From Caenorhabditis remanei (Eukaryota; Nematoda; Chromadorea; Rhabditida; Rhabditidae), in NCBI RefSeq assembly GCF_010183535.1, contig NC_071331.1, forward strand, positions 2,790,001-2,854,000: a stretch of 64,000 bases of DNA, in the 5' to 3' direction. A program made the position numbers and the translations under genes. The notes under the pieces are model-generated. The model saw only the letters and a program-made list of their open reading frames with translations. It made no database searches and had not been told where the DNA came from. The number at the start of each line of letters is the position of its first letter. Positions within the stretch are counted from its first letter, which is position 1. Of the stretch, positions 55,263 through 64,000 are shown one piece after another.

Positions 55263-55406
55263 GGAACAGATGGACCAGATGAGTACCGTTCCTACTGGCA
55301 CAATCTCCAAAACGAGAAGTTGAGATTTTCTTGTTGTAACCTCAAGGGTGGCGAGGTGATGGTCTGGGCGGCCGCCTCCCGAAATTCAAAAACCGCGTTC
55401 CGCTAA
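55263..55406 (+). pseudogene. Tc1-like transposase relic
   Basis: One frame reads GTDGPDEYRSYWHNLQNEKL and then GGEVMVWAAAS before a stop at 55,404. The order D-G-P-D...YW...GG..VMVW is the block around the second catalytic aspartate region of Tc1/Tc3-type DDE transposases. Upstream coding is frameshifted and broken by stops. A direct repeat of CCACAAAA(G/A)TATCGTTCCAC (54,749 and 54,924) may be remains of its ends. Confidence 0.6.
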
Positions 55407-55689
55407 ACTCTGATTGAAATGTTTAAGGATTCGACGGTTTCATGAATTCCATAAAAATATATTTATGTTCAAAAAATTTATTCGAATTGGTTGTTGATAA
55501 TCTGCTTAAAAACTCTGATTTTTTCCGAAGAATTACTGGAGAAAAACTAAAAACTACCGACCTAGTGACTGAAAACCTTTTATTGAAAAAGTTCGATTAT
55601 TCAAATTTTTCACAACAAAATCTTGCTTATAAAAGTTATATTTCATTTAGTTTTCATTTAAAAAAGGGGCCTTTGTTTCGAGACCAGTG

Positions 55690-55905
55690 TGTGCTTACCG
55701 ATAAGTAATTATCGGTAAATGCCCTTTTCGGTAAATTACCGGTAGATTACCGGTAAATTTTTACCGAAAATTTACCGGTAATTTACCGGTATTTACCGAA
55801 TTTACCGGTAATTTACCGGTAAATTTGGCGAGAATTTACCGGTAATTACCGGTAAATTCGGTAAATACCGGTAAATTACCGGTAAATTTCGGTAAATTAA
55901 ACAAG
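55690..55905. repeat. ACCGGTAA-rich palindromic array
   Basis: About 18 copies of the palindromic ACCGGT, mostly as TACCGGTAAATT, are arranged in both orientations so that the array is itself foldable. It has no ORF and is possibly the interior of a low-complexity MITE like the one at 49,381. Confidence 0.8.
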
Positions 55906-55965
55906 GCGCGGAGCGTTATTTCCGAGCATCGTTGTTTTTCAAATATAGATAAATTCGGCTCCGGG

Positions 55966-56025
55966 ACATCTCGAAACCGGACATTTCGAAACCAGACATT
56001 TCGAAACCGGACATTTCGAAACCGG
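55966..56025 (+). repeat. 15-bp x 4 tandem repeat
   Basis: Four units of ACATTTCGAAACCGG in exact register (first unit ACATC, second ending CCAG). It lies between the ACCGGTAA array and the fold-back. Confidence 0.88.
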
Positions 56026-56070
56026 TAAAACGCGTATAAATTTTACTCTAGAAAAGAGGTAATATTATGG

Positions 56071-56900
56071 TTCCGAGGGTCCGGGGTTCGACGCCAGGCC
56101 TGGCAAAACTTTTTTGTTTTTTATTTTTAGCCTTTTGGTACCAGCAAGGCTGTTGAAAATCGCGGCCGGCCGTGAAGGGCCGCGGCCGGCCGCGGCTTTT
56201 TCTTAAAAATCTCAAAAAAGCCGCGGCCGGCCGCGGCTTTCTAGCATATCAACTGAAAACATGACTTGATATGCTTTTGACTTTTTGATACAAATCTGAC
56301 AACCAGGGTTCGACCCCACCTCGTGGCAAAACTTTTTTTTTTGTTTTTGACTTTTTGATACAAATCTGACAACCAGGGTTCGACCCCACCTCGTGGCAAA
56401 ACTTTTTTGTTTTTTGTTTTTGACTTTTTGGTACCAATCTGACAACCGGGGTTCGATCTCCACTCGTGTCAAACCTTTTTTCATTTCATTTCTTGCTTTT
56501 TGGTACCATTCTGAAACCATTTCAGAAAAAAAAACATTTTTAGAGTACAAGTGTCTTTTTTCAGAACAGTCCTTCTCCGAAAAAGCAACTTTGTCTTCAG
56601 ATTTTTACCAAAAACCAAAAATGAAATAAAAAACAGCAAAAAAATTTTGGCACGAGTGGGGATCGAACCCCGGTTGTTAGATTGGTACCAAAATGTCAAA
56701 AACAAAAAACAAAAAAGTTTTGCCACCAGTGGGGATCGAACCCCGGTTGTTAGATTGGTACCAAAATGTCAAAAACAAAAAACAAAAAAGTTTTGCCACC
56801 AGTGGGGATGGAACCCTGATTGTTAGATTCGTACCAAAAGGACAAAAACGGAATGCAAAAAAGTTTTGCCAGGCCTGGCGTCGAACCCCGGACCCTCGGA
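56071..56900. repeat. Fold-back array of tRNA T-arm-like units
   Basis: The outer arms TTCCGAGGGTCCGGGGTTCG... and their reverse complement (ending 56,900) enclose about 60-70-bp units with GGTACCAATCTGACAACC, then GGGTTCGACCCC, then GGCAAAACTTTTTT. Four units run forward (about 56,089, 56,306, 56,366, 56,448) and four reverse (about 56,660, 56,730, 56,800, 56,875). Each unit looks like the T-arm and 3' half of a tRNA followed by a Pol III-type T run. GGCCGCGGCCGGCCGCGG palindromes at 56,165-56,240 link it to the MITE at 43,913. Confidence 0.72.
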
Positions 56901-58004
56901 AAACAGACATTAAAAACTGAAACTAAGATACCGCGTATTGCTAATCGACATCTAAAACAATTAACAGAAGAAGATAGTTGTTTTGTATTTATAAATTCAT
57001 TAAATGAAAACAGTATTATTTGTCAGTTATTCACCTATAATTTGTTGAAATCTTGAAACATACATTTCAATTAACGAAAATTCATTTTGTGGAATAAAAC
57101 AATATGAATACTAGATAGAATAAATAATCCGCCTTGAACGGTACATATAGTTTTCAATACTAGAAATCAGAAATGTGTTATATCCCCCTCAACAGCTTAC
57201 TATTAGTTTTGAGATCCATTGATGGTTATCTTGGGTGTACCCAGTTATCAGTTCTCACTCTCTATGAAAGCTATGCCCAAATTAATTTGAACTTTTCCTC
57301 AGTAATATTATTGCATAAAGCAGAAACTGTATAATTGTGGAACGAACCCAAGAAAATTTAAAAAACAATGGAGCAGCAACAATCACAACTCAATCAATAA
57401 TAGTTCTATATTTTCAAATTTTTGCCGCATGCTGAAACATTGAAGACTTTACTTCAATTCTTGGTAGTCATTAATTTTTCCTTGAAATTATAATGTTCGT
57501 AAGGTTTCTGATTGAGAAAACGATTGTAAGTGTAGTAAGCACAAGAACTAAAAGCGGACTACGTTGCTTTTGAAAATATACTGTTTTCTGGAAGTCTCGA
57601 AAGGTAGCTTTGAAGGAGTTTAATAATGGTAATATATTCGCATCCATGCCATATGAGAATGTAATACGTCTTTCCGAAATGCTATCCATTTCAAGCTGAA
57701 TACACCCACATGAATTTGAACTTCCTGTACCTTGTAATGTTCTAGTTACAGCCTCAAGAAAACATATAAAAAACGCAGATTTCTCTGTTTTTTCGGTTAC
57801 TTTCTATAAACTTACAGGGTTGTCGAAACGGAAAGATTTAGTTTCACTGAAACTTCTGCGATTGTTAAAAAAATAAATTTGTTAAAAATAAATTCCAGAA
57901 GCGTTGAAACTGAAAAATATCTACTCTGTCTACCATCTGGTCTTCTTGTTTCTGAATCTTTACTGCTTCATGTCTCTTGACTTCAATGAACAACATACAA
58001 AATG

Positions 58005-58225
58005 TCAAGGCTGTCAGAAATCGCGAGGCCGCAGCTTTTTCCTGAAAATTTCAACAAGCCGCGGCTTTTTAGAGTTTTAACTGAAAACATGACTTGATAT
58101 AATTTTGACTTTTTGCTACCAATCTGACAACCAGGGTTCGACCTTCACTGGTGACAAAACTTTTTTAGGCCGGCCGCGGCTTTTTGAGATTTTCAATAAA
58201 ATGCCGCGGTCGGTCGTACGTTAGC
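58005..58225. mobile_element. CCGCGG-rich MITE, block F' copy
   Basis: Orthologue of 43,913-44,145, slightly shorter at the left GC-rich end, inherited through the duplication. Confidence 0.6.
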
Positions 58226-58676
58226 TTTGCAAAATGTGTATAACCATGTGATTGTTTTTCTTTGTTATGAAAGATTTAAAAACAAAAGGCTCCATAAAAA
58301 CAATTAAGAACTTCAGAACGGTTTATTTGAATTTCCTGAATCTGAAAAACATTTAGAAGACTTTTTCCAATAGAAAAATATTTGTATTTACAAGCTCATA
58401 TTTTTCAACAGAACATCCTGATTGTGAGAGTTATTATGTACATCTGTTAACTAAATTGTTCTAGTTTGGGTGTTATTATTCGAAGAACAGATAGCCAGCT
58501 GAATTGTTATTAGAGTTCAGTCTCAGATGGGTATTAAAACCGGTATTCGGTGTCACCCTCATTCATCACAGCCATCATTACTTTCATATTGCCAAGAGTC
58601 GTTTAAGCGCCAGGTTAACGAAACACTGTTGTCCTGTTTCTCTTCTCCTATTAATGGAAATCTTGAAACATATCAC

Positions 58677-58697
58677 TTTAGTTGTTGGTTATACCTC
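58677..58697 (+). ncRNA. Candidate 21U-RNA
   Basis: Core CTGTTTCT at 58,634-58,641. CACT gives T 58,677 (43 nt), as in the block F copy at 44,586. Confidence 0.48.
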
Positions 58698-59227
58698 TTC
58701 AAAAATCATGTTTCTACTTTTTGTTGTACTTTTTCGTCAGGGAGGCAACTTACATCATAACTGAATCAAAAACTGTCATTCAAAAAAACCTTCCCATTGA
58801 TTAGTTATTTTCTGTTTCTTTTCCGTGTTTTTAGGAACGAAGCACGCACAAAAATCGGTGAGTTCCAACATTTGATTTTTAGATTTGTCAGCAATCATTA
58901 CTGAAAATTCTGTTTTGGTTGTCTTTCCAGATTGCATTTTTCCATCAAAGCACACAAAATCAATGTGCGTAAAATAATTGTAGAAGCTACAACCACGGGA
59001 AATCTCTCTCAGTGATTGATTAATCTGTATTTTTTACCCGTTCATTTTTGTTTGTTGAAAATGTGATTTCCCATTTGGGGATTCTGGTTCAAAAGTTGGA
59101 AGCAGAAATTCCCCGGCCCGGCCCGGTCGGGCCTTCATCCAATGATTTATTAACTTGCTAATAAGTGCGAAATCGTGATTACTGTTTCTTATTATGGTAA
59201 TTGGTTAACTGGGATTTTATTTTTCAT

Positions 59228-59248
59228 TCTTCAATATAGCTATATCTC
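59228..59248 (+). ncRNA. Candidate 21U-RNA
   Basis: Core CTGTTTCT at 59,182-59,189. CATT gives T 59,228 (46 nt). Confidence 0.37.
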
Positions 59249-59323
59249 GGCAAGTAGTTTCAAAATTATTGCCATTATAAAGTTTCAGTAGTGCGGCTGG
59301 ATGTTATCATGACATTTATCATT

Positions 59324-59547
59324 CTTATATATAAAACGCATGGGGAGTCTGTCCATCTGTCCCAATGTCCGCAAATTTTGAGAAATGAGAAAGAAAGGCG
59401 GCCGGGCACAAAACCGAACTTTCGCTCTTTGCGCAGAGACCGCCGCCTTTGACCACTCGGCCATGCGGATACATTTCTGAGAAGGTGAACACGTAAATAA
59501 GGAGAGGCCAGCCGGATGAAGCGCCGAAGGCGCAGCAGCCAGGCTGG
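59324..59547 (+). mobile_element. Mini-Helitron H4, 224 bp, with tRNA-like body
   Basis: It starts TCTTATATATAAAACG followed by GTCTGTCC as in H1-H3. It ends with hairpin GCGCCGAAGGCGC, 10 nt and CTGG|T. On the minus strand the body (59,398-59,473) contains TGGCCGAGTGGTCAAAGGC, a convincing Leu/Ser-type tRNA D-arm/A-box, and a weak B-box AAGTTCGGTTT. The 5' flanking base is T rather than A, so the 5' end is less certain. Confidence 0.55.
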
Positions 59548-60088
59548 TTGGAAAATAAAATTGATGCTCTCCTCCTTTTTTTACACCAAGCATAGACGCG
59601 GAGCTTCTGATATTATAAATAGTAAGTTAGAAGAAGGAAGATGATGATTCAACCGAACGGTGAACCATCAAAAAGCGGTAAAATGTAACAATTGTTCACC
59701 CATCACCTATCGATAAATATAAGAATACTCACCTTCATGAAATTGCTGAATCAGAAAAGTCTTACTGTTTTACAAACAGTTTCAAGTTAGTTCCTGTTCC
59801 GCATGAATTAACAAGAGTTATTGTATACATAAGTTTTAACTGAAGAAGTTCACATTTCGTTACACCTGATCTCTCCGATTTTTAGAGTTTTCTTCAATTT
59901 CTCTCCGAAATTTACTGTTACATTTACACCATCAAAGATTTATATTATTTTTGTGATATTGCGCACTGAACGAATTGCGTCTACTGGTTACTACATTACA
60001 TTTGAAGCAATTCTTACTTTTTCATCAAAAGATTTTCATATTTGCATACTGTGCATTAATTGCTCGACTCGATTAAACCATGTTGGTT

Positions 60089-60386
60089 CATACTTGTCAA
60101 CCGTGCCGAAACGGGCCGACACGGGCCGGCTCGTAACTCGCGTCAAAATGAATATTATGAGCTGAAAAATATACCAAAATGTAGATCTCGACGAGTTCTA
60201 TGTCCGTGGCCTACTACGAGCCGGATGGCTATTCATTAATGGGCCGGGAAAAAGTGCCAAAAAACGCGAAAATGGCCAAAAAAGTCATTCTAGCCCGACC
60301 CGCGGCACATTAACGAATAGCCATCCGGCCCGTAGTAGGTCACGGACATAGAACTCGTCGAGATCTACATTTTGGTATATTTTTCA
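60089..60386. mobile_element. Truncated CATACTTG MITE
   Basis: Left end CATACTTGTCAACCG and most of the palindrome match 41,755-42,121. The final right portion is missing and the sequence passes directly into an inverted host segment. Confidence 0.72.
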
Positions 60387-60387
60387 T

Positions 60388-60617
60388 AACACCAGGAATG
60401 ATACCGATTCTCCAAACTTGGAAAACTTGGGAGGTCAACTGTTTCTAACGTTTCGAAACAGAAAATCTTCTCTAATGGATTCTGAGAAAATGATGAGCAC
60501 TTTTTCGAAACCAAACGTACGAGAAAATCACTGAACTTACATATCATGTGAACGAATAGTCATGTTAGCAAACTGACAACATATTTTTGAGATTAAAAAC
60601 GGGTTTAAACCGGAATC
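60388..60617 (-). other. Micro-inversion relative to block F
   Basis: This segment is the reverse complement of 46,620-46,835, while both flanks are collinear with block F. The left breakpoint coincides with the truncated MITE. Confidence 0.85.
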
Positions 60618-61062
60618 TTCATGTCTGTTCCAAACAATACTTTTCTCGCAAAACATTGTTACGTTTCGCTATCACCTCTGGAATTTTTTCGTTCATAAAA
60701 TTTCTACTAGTTCCACTTTTTATAGGAAAAAGTTCTGTTTCGAAATGCTCAAAAATTGTGAAGATTGAGGTAGAAATTTACTAAAATTCTCCAGTTCCAT
60801 TGCAATTTCAAATATAATTGTAGCAAGAAACAAATAATTTCCGAGTTTTTCCAATAAATTTTTGTCCATTTTGAATGAGTGATTGTTAAAAGTAAATCTT
60901 GGACTACCGAAAATATGAGGGTACTCATCCGTATGAAGTTGTGGGAGCAGAAAAAACTTTTCAAGTTCATGTTTGCTCTTGTTTCTCATTCTCTGGCAAC
61001 TTCACTTTATTTATTCATTTGATCATAAGGAAAGGAATTTCTAAAAAAAAAAAACAACGAAG

Positions 61063-63652
61063 ATTTTGTATTGTATTTTATTCTTATAAAAAATTATCAA
61101 TATATGGGGCGGGAGGCTGAGAATGAGTCCCTCACGAGACCATTCAAAAGGTGGGTTAAAGTGAGAGAAGTGGGGCAACAAAAAAAAATAATGACCGGTA
61201 TGAGGGGAATAAAAGAAGGCATTAAGAATTGAGCAATGTGGTAATGCGGGGAAAGGTGGTTTGGGAGTACAGAATAAGAATAAGCTCTAATAGCGTGTGA
61301 TACTAGATGAGATTAGGGTATTGAACTCGGAAGGGGAGAGAAAATATGAGCTTTGGGAGGTAATGGCATTCCAGATGGGAATGGTGTGGGAAAAAAAGTC
61401 AGAGCACTTGGGTTTAATACAAATAAGATTCATAGGGCGACGGATGGAGGAGGAAAACCGGATGTACGAATCTAGGTGTGGAAAGTATGAGGTACCGCTT
61501 AGAAATTTATATAGGAGGAGAAGCTGGGCTTTTAGTCTACGATGGCGCAATGAGAAGAGATTAAGTTGGGCTAGACGATCGGAATAGGAGGAATAAGTTA
61601 TGTTACAGCGTTGAAAGATTTTCCTGGTGAAGAAACGGAGAGGAGTTTCTAGCGATAACGATAATTTAGAAGCAGGAGGGGGTGAGTATACTACAGAGCA
61701 ATATTCAATAATGGGTAAAACATAGCAATTGAAAAGGAAAATGTAGAATTGTGGAGAGGTTGATTTGAAGGATTTCAGAAGTTGTTTAGTACGTAGGAGG
61801 GCGGAAGCGATAGTCTTGTTAATGTGGGATTTAAATTTCAAGGTTGAATCTGTGATGAGACCGAGATCCCGAACAGATTTGGAAGTTTCGATAGGTTGAC
61901 CAGCAATGAAATAGGGGAACGAAATGTTTTTTGAACCGAGTCGCAGGAGAGATGTTTTGGTATGGGCAAGAGGAAGAGAGTTAGAAGATGCCCAGGTTTC
62001 AATAAGATCGATGCCTTTTTGGACCGCGACAGGGTTAGAGGAATAAATTTTTATGTCATCGGCAAATGCGGAGACCTGCAGGGAAGGGATGAGTGCGAGA
62101 TCAAGAAGTAAATCGTTTATAAATATGAGGAAGAGGAGAGGGCCAGAGACTGAGCCTTGAGGAACTCCGGAAGGTATCTGAGTAATAGAGGTATCGGTGA
62201 AGTCTTCAATTTTTATGGAAAATGTACGGCCGGAAAGGAAATTAGAAAACCACTCAATAAAAAGGTGAGGAATGCCAAAAAGCGCTAGTTTTTGAAGTAG
62301 AAGTTTGTGATTGACTTTGTCGAAGGCTTTCTTGAAGTCAAAGAAGATGACGTCAAGAGAGTTATTACTGGAAAGAGACGATTTGTAGAAAGATATGGAA
62401 TGGACTAATGAGCTTGTGCATGAACGGTAAGCGAGAAAACCATGCTGATTTTGACTGAATTTGTGTGCAAAATGTAATTTAATGTATTCGCAAATGACTC
62501 TTTCGAATAGGCGAGCGAAAGGGTCAGTCAATGATATGGGTCTGAAGTTTTCTGGAGAAGACAGCGAACCTTTTTTTGGTATTGGAATGACCGTCGCATG
62601 TTTCCATGAGTCGGGCACTTCTGAGGTTAGGAGCGAGTCAGAGAAGATGATGGAGAGGGGCAGGGCTAACGATGTGGCACAGTTCTTTAGGATGAAGTAG
62701 TTGGCAAGGTGGGACGTGTAGCCGCAGCGCGGGGGGAGATTTTTTGATGTTTTTTCAATCAACCATGGAGGAAAGATTTCTGAGATAGGAGGAGAGACTG
62801 GGTGGAGCAAAGGAAGAGAGGATAGGTGAGGGAGATAATTATTGGGAGAAAAGTTTTTGGCGAAGGTTTGAGCAAAGATGGTGGCTTTTTCGGAATTGGA
62901 GCTGACGAGGCGATTATTGATGGATAAGGGAGGAACAGAGGACCTGACTCGGACTCTCTTTTTGATAAGCGAGCGGGCAGCACGAGAATGGGGAGCAGAA
63001 AGGATTAAAGATTCAGAGCGGAAGTTGCACTTTTTCAATTTTTGTTTGATAGTGGTAAGAAGGGACTTAAGCTTGGAAATTTGGGAAGCGTGAGAGGAGG
63101 CTAAATTCAGAAGAACGGCATATCGGTGGCGAGTTCGGCGGAGCTTGTTAATAAGATTGGAAGGGCGATAGGGTTTGTGGACTTGAGACAAAGGAGTGTG
63201 TCTCAGAATGAGCTGAGAGAGAAGTTCTATGAAAAATGAGTATTTGGAGGAGGGAGAGGAGTGGGTACTGAATGCTAGATCCCAATCGTAAGAGGCTAGG
63301 TAGGCGTTAAGGTCTTTGACATTGCATTGCTTGTAGTTGAGCCGAGGTTTCGAGGACTGTGGGATGATATTGTAGTTGGGTGGAAGCGTGATCGGATAGG
63401 GAAGAAGGTCGAATTCGACAGAAAAATGATCAGAGTTAAGGAGAGGAGGATGTTTGGATATCTTTGAGACTGGGAGATCTTTAGTAGTCATGACTAGATC
63501 GAGGATATTAGCCGTAGAAGAAGAGGAACGAGTGGGGAAAGTGACATGTTGGAAAAGATCTTTGGAGTTGACAAAGGAAAGAAATTCGTGACTAGTATGG
63601 GGAGAGTCCCATTTGAGAGATGGGTAGTTGAAATCCCCTGCAAGAAGGGAGC
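61063..63652 (-). mobile_element. 5'-truncated APE-type LINE, recent insertion
   Basis: Block F reads AACAACGAAGGTTTGAACACG (47,393-47,413), while here 2.59 kb separates AACAACGAAG from TTGAACACG. Only 2-3 bases were lost and there is no obvious target duplication. On the minus strand the element starts inside the endonuclease domain and ends, after a 3' UTR of about 224 bp, with AATAAAATACAATACAAAAT. Its coding frame is uninterrupted, so insertion is recent. Confidence 0.9.
61287..63652 (-). CDS. LINE endonuclease (partial) and reverse transcriptase
   Basis: One uninterrupted frame of about 788 codons. The start is the C-terminal part of an APE endonuclease (GDFNYPSLKWD near residue 10; SDHFSVEF near 78). 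The reverse transcriptase covers about residues 340-600, with ATVIPIPKKG, NFRPISL, QNQHGFL, FFDFKKAFDKVNH, SGVPQGSVSGPLLFLIFINDL split across its turns, and the catalytic FADD at about 533. A thumb/connection segment with VRDLGLITDSTL follows. The motifs place it among non-LTR elements of the CR1/Jockey group, probably near nematode Sam-type elements. No start codon is present because of 5' truncation, and ORF1 is absent, so it cannot move alone. Stop at 61,287-61,289. Confidence 0.9.
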
Positions 63653-64000
63653 TTGAACACGTCACTCGCGAGATAGCATGAAGTTGAAAAGAAAGATTCG
63701 TTTAAAGTTTTTGAATTAATTTTTTATTTGGAAACGTTGTAAATTAGGAACCGGTAAAAACAAATAAAGTTTCTGAAATAGGAAAGAATTAAAAATAGTT
63801 TTCAAAGAAGTCGATCTCTTACAGTTCTGTTTCATAAAAGTATTGAAACTTATCGATCAATTGTTGTCCTCAGTCAGTTTTGGGCCTTGAAGTTGTTGTG
63901 TAGTCAGGTATTTTAATCTTTGCAGATATTTCTACAGTATGAAACTGTAACACATTTCTATTTTGAGAGTGTGATTATTGAGATGCAAACGTATCTTTTC

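Larger units (their letters stand above)
1..64000. other. Candidate type I piRNA (21U-RNA) cluster
   Basis: CTGTTTC, the core of the nematode Ruby motif, recurs on both strands across nearly all non-transposon DNA. I found about 75 exact heptamers by hand, not counting mirror copies in the palindrome. In 46 of them a YRNT has its T 43-46 nt from the first C of the core; about 20 sit at 45 and 16 at 46. Base composition predicts about 8 percent per position, so roughly 30 percent for four positions. In established Caenorhabditis biology this architecture drives short Pol II transcripts trimmed to 21U-RNAs bound by the Piwi protein PRG-1. Looser hits at 42 nt (core 8362 plus, 25440 minus) and 47 nt (10184 minus, 23303 minus, 38444 minus, 39348 minus, 47578 plus, 52095 minus, 54586 minus, 58812 plus, 60735 plus, 63827 plus) are not listed one by one. 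Duplicated copies are not independent, and many degenerate cores probably exist. Confidence 0.72.
57200..64000 (+). repeat. Segmental duplication block F'
   Basis: Second copy of 43,060-48,000, continuing beyond the window. Private features are Helitron H4, a truncated CATACTTG MITE, an inverted segment at 60,388-60,617 and a LINE at 61,063. No host gene is seen. Confidence 0.88.

Noticed and set aside
56071..56900. Array of functional tRNA genes
   Set aside because: Only T-arm-like and 3'-end-like parts are present; D-arm, anticodon arm and acceptor pairing are missing.
59398..59473. Functional Leu/Ser tRNA on the minus strand
   Set aside because: The D-arm is good, but the acceptor and T stems do not pair and the B-box is degenerate; it is treated as a tRNA-derived part of H4.
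1..64000. CRISPR array, bacterial operon or phage content
   Set aside because: The short repeats are MITEs, minisatellites or palindromes. There are no regularly spaced repeats with unique spacers, no Shine-Dalgarno-led gene strings, and the introns and retroelements are eukaryotic.

Overview
The window looks like gene-poor chromosomal DNA from a Caenorhabditis-like nematode. It is AT-rich, has short introns with GTAAGT-like donors and TTTCAG acceptors, and carries Helitrons, palindromic MITEs, a BEL/Pao-type LTR element and an APE-type LINE. I support only two host genes with some confidence: a small secreted CAP/SCP-like protein (33.6-34.4 kb, four exons) and a small acidic/basic protein with four SUMO-interaction-like motifs (36.2-36.6 kb, minus strand, two exons). 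A third, acidic ORF (45.1-45.4 kb) is weak. Most short ORFs in the window are not genes.

The dominant signal is not protein coding. CTGTTTC, the core of the nematode type I 21U-RNA (piRNA) promoter known as the Ruby motif, occurs on both strands throughout the non-transposon DNA. I found about 75 exact heptamers by eye, not counting mirror copies. In 46 of them a YRNT lies downstream with its T (the first base of the 21U-RNA) 43-46 nt from the C of the core, with a sharp peak at 45-46 nt. Chance at this base composition would give roughly 30 percent. The motif is missing from the LINE, the LTR element and the Helitrons. The window is therefore best read as part of a piRNA cluster. Three places carry back-to-back cores in the exact arrangement GAAACAG-N13-CTGTTTC, which suggests a bidirectional piRNA promoter of fixed geometry.

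Layout. 1-9.9 kb (unit A) and 13.0-22.5 kb (unit C) are diverged copies of one block, and 9.9-13.0 kb (unit B) is a shorter third copy. 22.5-25.4 kb holds more distant relatives. 25,445-29,781 is a near-perfect 4.3 kb palindrome. 31.1-33.3 kb is a Helitron just upstream of the CAP-like gene. 34.4-36.2 and 37.2-40.4 kb contain diverged gene relics. 43.06-48 kb (block F) and 57.2-64 kb (block F') are a second duplicated pair; F' has a 2.6 kb LINE inserted, and the empty site is preserved in F. 50.05-51.78 kb is a gag-only LTR retroelement with a 5-bp target duplication. 55-57 kb is a complex repeat zone: a Tc1-like transposase relic, an ACCGGTAA array and a fold-back made of tRNA T-arm-like units.

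Because the blocks are duplicated, several insertions can be read against an empty site within the same window: two Helitrons (A/T junctions), four hAT-like MITEs (8-bp target duplications on three of them checked, one left end eroded), a TA-flanked MITE, a TTAA-flanked palindrome and the LINE. piRNA promoter cores persist between duplicated copies while the predicted 21U sequences diverge. This fits a cluster that grows by segmental duplication and is repeatedly hit by transposons. All calls come from reading the sequence; no alignment or database search was run.
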